A stretch of DNA of 64,000 nt from Noviherbaspirillum aerium (GCF_008929045.1 NZ_VFAH01000012.1:1-64000), one strand, 5' to 3'. Counted from the first letter of the stretch, positions 48,498 to 58,011 are shown. Notes: generated by a model not told the origin, from the sequence alone. Made by a program: numbers and translations.

Positions 48498-50156
48498 ATG
48501 CTCAAGAATCTGAAGATCGGCAGGCGGCTTGGACTGGCTTTTGGCATGTTGTCCCTGCTCATGGCAGCGGTCGTCGCTTTTTCCCTTGTTCGCATGGGGG
48601 CCATCCACGACGCGGTTGAATTCCAGAACAAGGTCCGGACCGAGAAACTTGAACCGCTGTATGCGGCGCGGGAGGCGCTGGCCCAAACCGGACTATCCGC
48701 CCGCAATGCGCTCGCGATTGCGGATAATGCCGAAGCGGCAAGGGAGCTCGACAAGCTCGACGCCTTCAAGGCGGTTTATCTGGAACAGCTGAAAAAAGTT
48801 GCGCCCCGGTTCCAGGGCAACCAGGATTTTGAGAAGGTGAGCGCAGGCTTGCTGGCCATGGCCGACGAACTGAACAAGGTCCGCGTGCTGCGCGGCGAGG
48901 CGACCAATGAAAAACTCGCCGCCTTCATCGCCAATGAATGCCGCCCGCTGCGCAACCGCATCGTCGAGGACATGGAAGTGCTGCTGAAGTCGGTGCAGAA
49001 GGATGTGGATGCGGCCAGCCGCTCCGCTGACGATCTTTTTGAAAAATCCATGTTGCTGGTCATTGCGGTCGGCGCCGTGCTGCTGGCCGCAACCGCGGTC
49101 GTCGGCGTGATCATCACCTCTTCGATCACCAGGCCGCTGGCACAAGCCGTCAGCGTCGCCGAGGCCGTCGCAGCCGGAGACCTCACCAGCCGCATCGAGG
49201 TGGTCTCCAGCGACGAAACCGGCCAGCTGCAGCGCGCGCTGAAACAGATGAATGAAAATCTGCTCAACATGATCGGCGCCGTCAGGGCTGGTGCGGACAC
49301 CATCGCCTCCAGTTCGCAGCAGATCGCTTCCGGCAATCTCGAACTCTCCGGCCGCACCGAACAGCAGGCGGCGTCGCTGCAGGAAACCGCGTCGTCGATG
49401 GAAGAGCTGACTTCCACCGTCAAGCAGAATGCCGACAATGCGCGGCAGGCCAATCAGCTTGCCGCGTCGGCATCCAGCGTCGCGGCCAAGGGCGGCGAGG
49501 TGGTTGCACAGGTGGTGGATACCATGGAGTCCATCAATGCATCGTCCCGCAAGATCGTCGACATCATCAGCGTGATCGACGGTATCGCTTTCCAGACCAA
49601 CATCCTTGCATTGAACGCGGCGGTCGAAGCCGCACGTGCCGGCGAACAGGGTCGCGGTTTCGCAGTCGTCGCTTCGGAAGTTCGCAACCTGGCCCAGCGC
49701 TCCGCCGGCGCCGCCAAGGAAATCAAGCAGCTCATCAGCGATTCGGTGGACAAGATCGACGCCGGCAGCCGACTCGTTACCGAGGCCGGCAGCACGATGG
49801 AAGACATCGTGGCGAGCGTGCAGCGGGTCACCGGCATCATGTCGGAAATCATGATGGCCACCGAACAGCAGAGCTCGGGGATCGAGCAGGTCAATTATGC
49901 CATCACGCAGATGGACAATGCCACCCAGCAGAATGCCGCGCTGGTGGAAGAGGCGGCGGGAGCATCGCAGGCCATGCAGCAGCAGGCGGCCAATCTGGCC
50001 GGCGTGGTGAGCGTATTCAAGCTGGATGGCGCACATCCGGTCCGGCCGTCGCCTGCGGGCACCTCTTCGCATGCCACCCCGTCGCCCGCTCTGCCGACGC
50101 ACAAAAGGCTGCTGCCTGCACAGTCGGTATCATCTGACAGCTGGCAGGAATTCTAA
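48498..50156 (+). CDS. Methyl-accepting chemotaxis protein
   Basis: This 552-residue chemoreceptor has an N-terminal membrane segment (LGLAFGMLSLLMAAVVAF), a four-helix-bundle periplasmic sensor, a second membrane segment (SMLLVIAVGAVLLAATAVV), HAMP, and a long cytoplasmic signalling rod with methylation-helix sequence and the hairpin tip DGIAFQTNILALNAAVEAAR, AGEQGRGFAVVASEVR. It ends SSDSWQEF, a WxxF-type tail like the NWETF tether that binds CheR and CheB. The ligand is unknown. Confidence 0.95.
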   Translation: MLKNLKIGRRLGLAFGMLSLLMAAVVAFSLVRMGAIHDAVEFQNKVRTEKLEPLYAAREALAQTGLSARNALAIADNAEAARELDKLDAFKAVYLEQLKKVAPRFQGNQDFEKVSAGLLAMADELNKVRVLRGEATNEKLAAFIANECRPLRNRIVEDMEVLLKSVQKDVDAASRSADDLFEKSMLLVIAVGAVLLAATAVVGVIITSSITRPLAQAVSVAEAVAAGDLTSRIEVVSSDETGQLQRALKQMNENLLNMIGAVRAGADTIASSSQQIASGNLELSGRTEQQAASLQETASSMEELTSTVKQNADNARQANQLAASASSVAAKGGEVVAQVVDTMESINASSRKIVDIISVIDGIAFQTNILALNAAVEAARAGEQGRGFAVVASEVRNLAQRSAGAAKEIKQLISDSVDKIDAGSRLVTEAGSTMEDIVASVQRVTGIMSEIMMATEQQSSGIEQVNYAITQMDNATQQNAALVEEAAGASQAMQQQAANLAGVVSVFKLDGAHPVRPSPAGTSSHATPSPALPTHKRLLPAQSVSSDSWQEF

Positions 50157-50160
50157 GCCT

Positions 50161-50194
50161 GTTCACACTTCGCCCTCCCGGACGAAGTGTGAAC
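50161..50194 (+). terminator. Hairpin after chemoreceptor gene
   Basis: GTTCACACTTCG pairs perfectly with CGAAGTGTGAAC (12-bp stem, 10-nt loop) 5 bases after the stop. There is no T-run on either side. Confidence 0.55.
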
Positions 50195-50461
50195 ACAGCC
50201 TAGAGCGGTTCCATCCTGGCCTGCCTGTCGGTCCCCAACAGATTGTCGCTGGCACCGCGTCGTCACGCCTTGTTCCAGCGGCAATCGGCCTCGGCCGGGC
50301 CGGAACCGTTTCAGACTCCCGCCAAATCCCGCCAAAGAGTCCAGCGGCAGGATGCCGAGCGTTATGGCAATGGCTTGTTGCATGACTTGCATCCTTGTCG
50401 AAGCGCCGTCACGGCCGCCGCCGCCGGACACGGGCAACGGCCGTCCCGGGACCGACCCGGC
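50195..50461. other. Intergenic region between convergent chemoreceptor and hmp genes
   Basis: No gene is supported. The stretch is GC-rich with scattered short inverted repeats. I see no distinct site beyond the hairpin listed before it. Confidence 0.4.
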
Positions 50462-51658
50462 TTATAGCAGGTGATCCAGCAGCTCCGGGCCGAACACTTC
50501 CCGGTGCAGCCGATGCGCCGGAACGCCCGCTTCGATCAGCGCCCTCCACTGCGCCTGCATGAAGCCGATCGGGCCGCAGAGATACACATCGGTCTCTTCA
50601 AGCGGCCATGCGGGCAGCTTGCCGAACTCCATCCTTCCTTCATGGACGCCGTCAGCCTCGTCATCGGTTGACTCATAGAAGCTGACGACGCTCAGATTCG
50701 GCATGCATTTCCGGGCTGCCGCGATATCGGCGCGGTGCGCATGCAGCGCTTCGCTGCGCGCCGCGTGTCCAAAGACGACCCGCCTTGACGGATGTGCCTG
50801 CGCAATACGGTTGAGAACCGAAATCATCGGTGTGATGCCCACGCCCGCCGACAGCAGCACGACGGGTTGATCCGATTCGCTATCCGGCGTGAAGTCGCCG
50901 AAAGGATGCGAGATCGCCAGAATGCTGTTGCGCTCGATGTTGCGATGTATCCAGTTCGAGACTTCGCCGGCCGGCGCGGCGGCATCGCCTTGCTCGCGCT
51001 TGACGGAGATGCGCAGCCGATCGGATGCCGGCGCGTCGGACAGGCTGTACTGGCGCAGCTGCTGCCGCCCATTGCCGAGATCCGCGCGCACGCTCACATA
51101 TTGCCCCGGCTTGAATGGCGGCACCGGCTTGCCGTCCAGCGGCTGCAGCAGGTAGGACCTGACGTCGTCCGATTCCCTGACCACCTCGATCACGCGCATG
51201 TCGCGCAGTTCGCCCGGCGATACCCCGGCATCGGCATACAGCTTCCGTTCCGTGTCGATCAGCAGCCGTGCCAGTGCGCCGTAGGCTTCGTCCCAGGCGG
51301 AGAGCAGCGGAGCGGTAGCCGCATCGCCGAGTGTTTTCTGGATCGCGCCAAGCAGATGGCGGCCGACGATGGGGTAATGCTCGGCACGAATGCCCACCGA
51401 GACGTGCTTGTGAACGATGCGGCTGACCACGGGACCAAGCGCACCCGGGTTGCCGATGTTCGCCGCATAGGCGAAGACCGCGGCGGCAAGCGAGTTCTGC
51501 TGCGCGCCGCTTGCCTGGTTTCCCATATTGAACAGATTGGTCAGTTCCGGATGCGCGGCAAACATGCTGCTGTAAAAGCTTTGCGTGATGGTGCTGCCGT
51601 GCTCGCGCAGGACGGGTACGCTGGCATCGATATATGGACGTGCTTCGGCCGAGATCAT
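50462..51658 (-). CDS. hmp: Flavohaemoglobin, nitric oxide dioxygenase
   Basis: This 398-residue enzyme oxidises NO to nitrate using O2 and NADH. The globin domain shows SFYSSMFAAHPELTNLFNMG, proximal HisF8 in VHKHVSVGIRAEHYPIVG, and the C-D and E region between. The FAD domain has RQYSLSDAP and the NAD domain LLSAGVGITPM and YLCGPIGFM. The start has AAGGGG upstream. An NsrR-like palindrome lies about 140 bases upstream, so NO-responsive derepression is expected. Confidence 0.96.
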   Translation of the reverse strand: MISAEARPYIDASVPVLREHGSTITQSFYSSMFAAHPELTNLFNMGNQASGAQQNSLAAAVFAYAANIGNPGALGPVVSRIVHKHVSVGIRAEHYPIVGRHLLGAIQKTLGDAATAPLLSAWDEAYGALARLLIDTERKLYADAGVSPGELRDMRVIEVVRESDDVRSYLLQPLDGKPVPPFKPGQYVSVRADLGNGRQQLRQYSLSDAPASDRLRISVKREQGDAAAPAGEVSNWIHRNIERNSILAISHPFGDFTPDSESDQPVVLLSAGVGITPMISVLNRIAQAHPSRRVVFGHAARSEALHAHRADIAAARKCMPNLSVVSFYESTDDEADGVHEGRMEFGKLPAWPLEETDVYLCGPIGFMQAQWRALIEAGVPAHRLHREVFGPELLDHLL

Positions 51659-51797
51659 GATTTCCCCTTAAATGTACAAATGGAATGCCTATTTATTGAC
51701 GCATGACGAATTCGTGGCGAACTGGTGGAATCGGGCAAGCCCAATCCAGCAGCATCGGCATCGCACGCGTCTTGCTGTCGTCGCAGCGATTCTATCA

Positions 51798-51820
51798 AAG
51801 TTGCATTTAAAATGCATCTT
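51798..51820. promoter_or_regulatory. NsrR-like operator upstream of hmp
   Basis: AAGTTGCATTT-A-AAATGCATCTT is an 11-1-11 inverted repeat with one mismatch, the form of NsrR sites that control hmp genes. It lies about 140 bases before the hmp start and 90 bases before the LysR stop. Confidence 0.7.
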
Positions 51821-51909
51821 TAAATTTGCAATCTCCTTGCTACCTGTCGCGGAGCCCTGCTGATGTCATCTCCGCCATTGTCCGTGCCGGCCGAGCCCGG
51901 TTCAGGTAA

Positions 51910-52797
51910 TCAACCGGCCGCCAGGCGTATCAGCTGCTGTGCACGCTCGGCGATCGGCGACGCGTAGCCTGCGCGCCTCACGATGCCGATTTGCCGGTCC
52001 AGTCCTTCTATCAATGCCGGCCGCATGATCACATTGCCGGGCAGCGTCTCCGGGCGTACGCCCCGGGTATTGATCATGCTGAGCAATTGCGTCTGCGAGA
52101 CGATCAGGATCAGGCTGTTCAGGGTATCCGCCTCCACCACCATGCGGGGTCGCGGCAGGCCGCGCGCCGTGAGCGCCCGTTCCATCTGCGAGCGCGTCAG
52201 CTCATGCCTGCGCGTGCCTGCCCACGGATATTTCACCAGCTCCTCCAGCGGCAGCTTGCGGCGCGCGGCAAGCGGATGCGACTTGTTGAGCATCAGTGCA
52301 ACCGGATCGTCATACAGGCTTTCATGTTCGAGCGGCGGCGCCACGTACTCGGGGATGGGACACACCGCGAAATCGACTTCGCGGCGGCTGACGGCATCGA
52401 TCAGCGCGGCGCTGAACGCGGTCGTGAAACTGATGTGCGCGGCGGGCCGTTCCGTGATGAGCTGCGGCAGCAACGCGCGGATTGCAAAGTCGGTGGTGGC
52501 CGGCGTGACCCCCACCCGCAGCAGCCCGGCCTGGTTGCCGCCGAGATCGCGAGCCTCCTGCACGGCGTTGTCGAGGTCGCGCGATACCGCCTGCAGGCGC
52601 TGGTAGAGCGCACGGCCGGCATCGGTCAGTTCGACGCCGCGTACGGTACGGATGAGCAGCGTCACGCCCATCTTCTTTTCGAGGCGCTGGATGGCCTTGC
52701 TCAGCGCCGGCTGCGATATGCCCAGGCGTTCCGCAGTGCGTGTGAAGGTGCCGGAAGCCGCAAGCGAAAGGAAATAGTCGACGTCGTCATTCAGCAT
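51910..52797 (-). CDS. LysR-family regulator, divergent from PhoD-like/alkylsulfatase genes
   Basis: This 295-residue LysR protein has FLSLAASGTFTRTAERLGIS and PALSKAIQRLEKKMGVTLLI as its HTH, then a substrate-binding domain. It is divergent from the phosphatase and alkylsulfatase genes, 235 bases away, so it may control them, as SdsB1 does for sdsA1 in Pseudomonas. Its effector is unknown. The hmp gene lies downstream on the same strand but has its own regulatory site. Confidence 0.85.
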   Translation of the reverse strand: MLNDDVDYFLSLAASGTFTRTAERLGISQPALSKAIQRLEKKMGVTLLIRTVRGVELTDAGRALYQRLQAVSRDLDNAVQEARDLGGNQAGLLRVGVTPATTDFAIRALLPQLITERPAAHISFTTAFSAALIDAVSRREVDFAVCPIPEYVAPPLEHESLYDDPVALMLNKSHPLAARRKLPLEELVKYPWAGTRRHELTRSQMERALTARGLPRPRMVVEADTLNSLILIVSQTQLLSMINTRGVRPETLPGNVIMRPALIEGLDRQIGIVRRAGYASPIAERAQQLIRLAAG

Positions 52798-53032
52798 GGG
52801 CCATTCCTGCCGGTTATGGAAATTGATGCCGCAGTTATTTTACTTTATGGATGGAGGGAAGCCATAGTGCCGTTATCAGCTGGAATCCCGGCTTGTCCGC
52901 AAGAATTTCTTGCCACTGGTGCGGCCTTGATCGGAGTCCGGCCAAGGCCGCGCTGCGAAGAACGGTGCGGAATAAATAACGAAACAGGCTCGCGGCGCCA
53001 TGCCGACGTTGCCATGTCAACAGGAGATCCTC

Positions 53033-54718
53033 ATGCCGAAAGCTTTCACCCGCCGCCAGTTCCTGCAGACGAGTGCCGCCCTCGTGGCCGGTTCGGGCTT
53101 GCCCTTTCCACGCGAGGCGTTTGCGCAGGACAACTGGAACGCCGGCGAAGTCGTGCATCTGCTGCCGACCGCAAACCATGAACGCGTTCTGCTCAAGGCC
53201 TCATTCCGGCAGCCGCTGAAGGAAGCGCCGGTACTGAGCGCGGGCGGACGCGAGGTCAAGGGGCGCCGCTCGGACAGCTTCGGTCGCTTCTGGCAGTTCG
53301 ATGTGAGCGGCCTGCAGGCCGACACCGCGTATGCGCTGCAGATCCTCGACAGCCGGGGAAGGGGGCTGTGCGCCCCATGGCCGCTCAAGACATTTCCCAA
53401 GCCGGATGCGACTCCGGAACGCGTACGCCTGCTGGTCTACACCTGCGCCGGCGGCGATCCGCAAGCACGCGGCCCCGGCGGCATGGAAGTGTTCCGTTCG
53501 CTCGCCATCCGTCATGCGCTGCTTGAGCGCGGACTGGCGTTCCAGCCCGATGCCATTATCGCCAACGGCGACCATGTCTATCAGGATCAGCGTACCTGGC
53601 TCGAAAGCAATCATCCGGGCATCCGTCAGGCCGCGGCTGACTTCTACAAGGATATCGGCAGGTTCGACACCAGCCTGCCGGTACTCGGCACGGACAACGA
53701 GCGCATATTGAGCACGGTGGTCGATCCGCAGATTGCGCATCTGTACGGCACCCGGTTGCGTTCCACGCCGGTGTTCTTCATGATGGACGACCACGATTAC
53801 TTCGAGAACGACGAGGCGGAAGACAACTTCATTACCTTCCCGCCGGACCATTTCGACCTGAATCTCGGCCGTACCGTGCAGGACATGTATTACCCCCAGT
53901 TCCTGCCGGATGCGAGCCGTTCCGCGATGCTCCCGGGCACCGGCGCCGGCGACCGCGCCGCGGGCTTGTCGGAATGCTTCGGCACGCTGCGCTACGGCAA
54001 GCTGCTCGAAGTGCTGATGTATGACTGCGGCCGCTACATGGATCTGAAGGACCGGCATGCCGGGCTGATCCCGCCCGAGGCGGAGAAATGGCTGCTCGAC
54101 CGCACGCGGCATTCCGATGTCCGCCATCTCGTGCACATGCCGTCGACGCCGTTCGGCTGGTCGGCAGGCAAGTGGCGCGAATGGTATCCGGATGTGGTGG
54201 TCTCCGACGAGATCATGGCCGAGTCGGCGAGCGCCGTTTCGCAGCGCTTCGGTGGCGTGCGCGGCAGCAATCTGAGGCTGAGCACGGAAAGGCGGAAGTA
54301 CATGTGGCAGTCGGGCTGGTACCAGCAGCACCAGCGCATCGCCGGCGCTTTATCGCAGCAGCAGCGCGCGGCCATCATGATGTCGGGAGACCTGCATGCG
54401 ACCGGCTGGGACCGCCTGCTCAAGAGCGGCGATCTCGACCTGCGCGCCAACCCGATTCATCTTGTCCTGAACGGGCCGCTCGGGACCGGCATGGCGGGCT
54501 GGCCCAGCGGGCCGCGCGGGCTCGGACCCGCCGCGCCCGGCGCGCTGACGCTGGAGCGCAATGCAAGGCCAATGGAGAAGAACGGCTTCAGCATCATTGA
54601 TGTCACGCCGGAAAAACTGGTGTGCCATCTGTTCGCCTGGCGCGAACCCGATCCCTTCGATGCCATCCGCACGCTGCAGCCCTACGATGTCGTTGAAATC
54701 ACCCGTCCGCGCACCTGA
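53033..54718 (+). CDS. Tat-exported PhoD-like alkaline phosphatase
   Basis: This 561-residue metallophosphoesterase begins with a Tat signal: FTRRQFLQTSAALVAGSG, then PREAFAQ cleavage region. PhoD-type features include VRLLVYTCAGGDPQARG, AIIANGDHVYQDQRTW with metal-binding Asp, FFMMDDHDYFENDE, and MMSGDLHATGWDR. PhoD enzymes act on phosphomonoesters or diesters in the periplasm with Ca/Fe. ATG 53033 has AGGAG upstream. It precedes the alkylsulfatase gene by 15 bases, forming an ester-scavenging operon. Confidence 0.88.
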   Translation: MPKAFTRRQFLQTSAALVAGSGLPFPREAFAQDNWNAGEVVHLLPTANHERVLLKASFRQPLKEAPVLSAGGREVKGRRSDSFGRFWQFDVSGLQADTAYALQILDSRGRGLCAPWPLKTFPKPDATPERVRLLVYTCAGGDPQARGPGGMEVFRSLAIRHALLERGLAFQPDAIIANGDHVYQDQRTWLESNHPGIRQAAADFYKDIGRFDTSLPVLGTDNERILSTVVDPQIAHLYGTRLRSTPVFFMMDDHDYFENDEAEDNFITFPPDHFDLNLGRTVQDMYYPQFLPDASRSAMLPGTGAGDRAAGLSECFGTLRYGKLLEVLMYDCGRYMDLKDRHAGLIPPEAEKWLLDRTRHSDVRHLVHMPSTPFGWSAGKWREWYPDVVVSDEIMAESASAVSQRFGGVRGSNLRLSTERRKYMWQSGWYQQHQRIAGALSQQQRAAIMMSGDLHATGWDRLLKSGDLDLRANPIHLVLNGPLGTGMAGWPSGPRGLGPAAPGALTLERNARPMEKNGFSIIDVTPEKLVCHLFAWREPDPFDAIRTLQPYDVVEITRPRT

Positions 54719-54733
54719 CACTGGCAACCCATC

Positions 54734-56749
54734 ATGAATCCTCATCGCTTGAACGCATCCACCGCGGCTCTCTCGGCTGCACTGGCCCTGACCACCTTGC
54801 TTGCAAGCCAGGCCGCTCCAGCCGCCGAAGCACGACCCGCCGAACCTGTGACGGCGGAGTCGAACCGCGCCTGGCTGAGCCGTCTGCCATTCTCCGACAC
54901 CCAGGCATTCGAGGACGCTAGTCGCGGCTTCATTGCGGCACAGGATTCCCCGGTCATCAAGGCCGCCGACGGCCGCGTGGTATGGGACGGCGGCGCCTAT
55001 GCCTTCCAGGAGGACGCGGAAGCGCCGCCTACCGTCAACCCGAGCCTGTGGCGCCAGGCGCGCCTCAACAATGCGGCGGGCCTGTTCAAGGTTGCCGACC
55101 GCCTGTACCAGATCAGGGGCATGGACCTGGCCAACATGAGCATCATCGAAGGCGATTCCGGACTGATCGTGATCGATCCCCTGCTGTCGGCGGAAACGGC
55201 ACGCGCCGGCCTGGACCTCTACTACGCGCACCGCCCGCGCAAGCCGGTGGCGGCCGTTATCTATACCCATTCGCACGTCGATCATTTCGGCGGGGTCAAG
55301 GGCGTGATCGATGCGGCCGACGCGGCTTCCGGGAAGGTGAAGGTCATCGCGCCGTCCGGCTTCCTGGAAGAAGCGGTGAGCGAGAATGTCCTTGCCGGGA
55401 ATGCGATGAGCCGGCGCGCGCAGTACATGTACGGATCGCTGCTGCCGAAGTCCGCGACAGGGCAGGTCGATGCCGGGCTCGGCAAGGGACTGTCGCGCGG
55501 CACCATCACCCTGATTGCGCCGAACGACAGCATCGCCGAGCCGATCGAGCGGCGCCGCATCGACGGCATTGACATCGAATTTCAGCTGACGCCGGGCACC
55601 GAGGCGCCGGCCGAGATGAATCTTTATTTTCCCCAGCTACGGGTGCTCAATATCGCGGAGAACGCGGTGCATACCCAGCATAACCTGCTGACGCTGCGCG
55701 GCGCCAAGGTGCGCGATGCGAAGACCTGGTCGTCGTATCTGGGACAAACGCTCCTGCGATACGGCCGCGATGCGCAAATCCTCATCGGCCAGCATCATTG
55801 GCCGACCTGGGGCAATGATCGCGTCAACGCCCTGCTGGGCGACCAGCGCGACATGTATGCCTATCTGAACGACCAGGCATTGCGCCTTGCCAATCACGGG
55901 CATGCGCCGATGCAGATCGCCGAGCGCCTGCAGAAGCTGCCCGAACCGCTGGCCAGCCGCTGGTATGCGCGCGACTACTACGGTTCCATCAGCCACAATG
56001 TCCGCGCGGTGTACCAGCGCTATCTCGGCTTCTACGACGGCAATCCCGCCAGCCTCAACCCGCTGCCGCCGGTGCAGGCCGCGCGCAAGACCGTTGAGTG
56101 GATGGGCGGGCCGGAGGCGGTGCTGGAAAAGGCGCGAGCGTCGTACCGGCAGGGCGATTATCGCTGGGTGGCGCAGATCGTCAATCAGCTCGTCTTTGCC
56201 GACCCGGACAACAAGGCCGCGCGAGAATTGCAGGCCGATGCGCTGGAACAGCTCGGCTATCAGTCCGAAAACAGTACCTGGCGCAATGCCTATCTCACCG
56301 GAGCGCAGGAACTGCGACACGGCGTGGCGGCCGTGCCCCGCCAGGGCACGGCATCCGCCGACCTGGTAAGGGCGCTGACGGTGCCCATGTTCTTCGACTA
56401 TCTTGCGGTTCGCCTGAATGCCGACAAGGCAGCCGGAAAAACGATGTCCATCAACTGGATCTTTACCGATGTGAACGAGAGGTATGCAATGACGCTCAGC
56501 AATGCCGCATTGACTTACCTGGCCCAGGCGCAGCACGACCAGCCCGCGGTCACCGTCACCCTGGCCAAGACCGTGCTCGACGGCATCGGGTCGGCTCGGC
56601 TGTCACTCGGCGATGCGGTGAAGCAGGGTGCGGTCAAGGTGGCAGGCGATAGCGCCGCGCTCGGCGCCCTGTTCGCGATGCTCGATACGTTCTCGCCGAA
56701 TTTCCCGGTCGTGACGCCGGTTGTCAACGACGCCATAGCAGCGCGGTGA
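54734..56749 (+). CDS. Linear primary-alkylsulfatase (SdsA-type metallo-beta-lactamase fold)
   Basis: This 671-residue enzyme hydrolyses linear alkyl sulfates such as dodecyl sulfate. It has a Sec signal (ALSAALALTTLLASQAAPAA), the metallo-beta-lactamase signature THSHVDHFGGVKG, IGQHHWPTWGNDRV, TPGTEAPAEMN, and a C-terminal sterol-carrier-like domain from about 540. Length matches SdsA/YjcS proteins. It is exported and lies right after the PhoD-like gene, under a divergent LysR gene. Confidence 0.9.
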   Translation: MNPHRLNASTAALSAALALTTLLASQAAPAAEARPAEPVTAESNRAWLSRLPFSDTQAFEDASRGFIAAQDSPVIKAADGRVVWDGGAYAFQEDAEAPPTVNPSLWRQARLNNAAGLFKVADRLYQIRGMDLANMSIIEGDSGLIVIDPLLSAETARAGLDLYYAHRPRKPVAAVIYTHSHVDHFGGVKGVIDAADAASGKVKVIAPSGFLEEAVSENVLAGNAMSRRAQYMYGSLLPKSATGQVDAGLGKGLSRGTITLIAPNDSIAEPIERRRIDGIDIEFQLTPGTEAPAEMNLYFPQLRVLNIAENAVHTQHNLLTLRGAKVRDAKTWSSYLGQTLLRYGRDAQILIGQHHWPTWGNDRVNALLGDQRDMYAYLNDQALRLANHGHAPMQIAERLQKLPEPLASRWYARDYYGSISHNVRAVYQRYLGFYDGNPASLNPLPPVQAARKTVEWMGGPEAVLEKARASYRQGDYRWVAQIVNQLVFADPDNKAARELQADALEQLGYQSENSTWRNAYLTGAQELRHGVAAVPRQGTASADLVRALTVPMFFDYLAVRLNADKAAGKTMSINWIFTDVNERYAMTLSNAALTYLAQAQHDQPAVTVTLAKTVLDGIGSARLSLGDAVKQGAVKVAGDSAALGALFAMLDTFSPNFPVVTPVVNDAIAAR

Positions 56750-56949
56750 AACCGGACAGAGGAAGGGGCAGGGCGTTTGGCCATGCGTTCTGAAGGAAGG
56801 TATTGGCAAGGACGCGGGGCGGCGGCAGAAAGATCTGCATGCTTCATGCACCGTAGAGTGCTTTCGCCCTAACAACACTGAAAACACCGAGGACACTGAC
56901 GGCACTGGCCATGCCATATCCACGCTCCTTGGTCAGCCGGATTCCGATG

Positions 56950-56986
56950 TGAAAAAGAAAAGGTCCGTGTCGTTCAGACACGGACC
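56950..56986 (-). terminator. Rho-independent terminator of the PA2169-type gene
   Basis: On the minus strand a perfect 10-bp stem, GGTCCGTGTC with GACACGGACC around a 5-nt loop, is followed by TTTTCTTTTTC. It lies 27 bases after the stop. Confidence 0.9.
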
Positions 56987-57012
56987 CTATAACGTACCGA
57001 AGTACCTGAAAA

Positions 57013-57465
57013 TCAGCTGTGGCCGCGCGCCTGGTTGCGCAGGCCCTTGACCTGATCATGGTTCTGCATCACGCCTTGGTACTGCCGTTCGACGACGGAA
57101 CGGACTTCAATCGGCAAATCCTTGGCCAATGCGTTTTCATAGCTTCTTTTCGCTACATCTTCGCCGCGCTCGCATTCATTGAGGATCGATTCGTCATCCT
57201 TGCCGGTGATGGCGGACTTGATGTCCACCCAGCGGCGGTGCAAGGTGCCGGCCACGCTGGAAGAGGTTTCGGGCGAACCACCGTACTCCTCGACGATATC
57301 CTGCAGTTCGGCTGCCGCCGTGGCGCAGCGATGAGCGCGGTTGGTGAAATAGGATTTAAGCTCCGTGCTCGAAATGTCTTCGGCGCAAGTACGAAACCCC
57401 TCTTCGCCATCCTTGCAGGTTTCGATCAGGTCGTTCAGTGTGGAAATAACTTCGTTCTTGTCCAT
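57013..57465 (-). CDS. PA2169-family four-helix-bundle protein (DUF2383)
   Basis: This 150-residue protein is a ferritin-like helical bundle of the PA2169/DUF2383 family: DKNEVISTLNDLIETCKDGE, then GFRTCAEDISSTELKSYF, AAAELQDIVEEYGGSPE and VRSVVERQYQGVMQNHD. The family is often stress-induced; its function is not defined. AGGAG precedes the start. An intrinsic terminator follows the gene, so it is monocistronic. Confidence 0.9.
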   Translation of the reverse strand: MDKNEVISTLNDLIETCKDGEEGFRTCAEDISSTELKSYFTNRAHRCATAAAELQDIVEEYGGSPETSSSVAGTLHRRWVDIKSAITGKDDESILNECERGEDVAKRSYENALAKDLPIEVRSVVERQYQGVMQNHDQVKGLRNQARGHS

Positions 57466-57771
57466 GATGGCTCCTTTTCAGTTGCGTAGAGGTGATGTCT
57501 ATTAGTGCAACATTCATGCAGGCAAAATGCGTTGCATGGCTATGCACAGTGATACTTTGGCAAGGGAAAAGTTCGCATAAATGATCTCGTTGGAATGTTG
57601 AACGATGCGTGAAGGAGAAACAGTCGCAAGGCGGCCGCCTCGTATCCGCGTTTGTTTCGGTCCGCCAACGGAGTCGTCTAAGCCGATGCTTGATGAGCTT
57701 GGGGGAGGGTAAGCGATTACTGCTTGGGAGGAGGCATACGCGAGCAGAGCAAAGATTCATCCTGCGTCAAT
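57466..57771. other. Intergenic region, no gene seen
   Basis: This divergent region contains the promoter of the PA2169-type gene. Fragments GTGCAACATTCATGCA and ATGCGTTGCAT near 57508-57538 echo the dyads to the right but do not form the same palindrome. No coding frame is supported. Confidence 0.4.
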
Positions 57772-57788
57772 ATGCAACTATGTTGCAC
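57772..57788. promoter_or_regulatory. Zinc-operon dyad 1, ATGCAAC-N3-GTTGCAC
   Basis: The first of three 17-bp dyads with consensus ATGCAAC-N3-GTTGCAT upstream of the zinc-uptake operon. The last base departs from the palindrome. Zur is the obvious candidate regulator given the genes downstream. Confidence 0.5.
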
Positions 57789-57817
57789 AAAATGGAAGCT
57801 TCGTCTAGACTTGCCAG

Positions 57818-57834
57818 ATGCAACACAGTTGCAT
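57818..57834. promoter_or_regulatory. Zinc-operon dyad 2, ATGCAAC-N3-GTTGCAT
   Basis: A perfect copy of the 17-bp dyad, 46 bases from the first. Confidence 0.6.
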
Positions 57835-57994
57835 ATGCGGGCTTTGCGTAAGCCGTCATGGCACCGGGAAGTTCACTCGAAGAAATGCAAATGATTGGCG
57901 ACGACCAAGGGTGCTTGATGATGCTGACTCCACAATTTGGCTGCCCGAACGAAGAAGGACGGGCCGGACGACGCCATATATTTTTTGCTCTCAA

Positions 57995-58011
57995 ATGCAA
58001 CTAAGTTGCAT
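57995..58011. promoter_or_regulatory. Zinc-operon dyad 3, ATGCAAC-N3-GTTGCAT
   Basis: A perfect copy of the 17-bp dyad, closest to the operon. An AT-rich patch ATATATTTTTT (57977-57987) lies just upstream and could hold a promoter, which would put the dyad at the transcription start. Confidence 0.6.

Noticed and set aside
56873-56908. 9-bp imperfect repeats (ACACTGAAA, ACACCGAGG, ACACTGACG)
   Set aside because: Units differ at several positions and the period is 9, so it was not counted with the octamer arrays.
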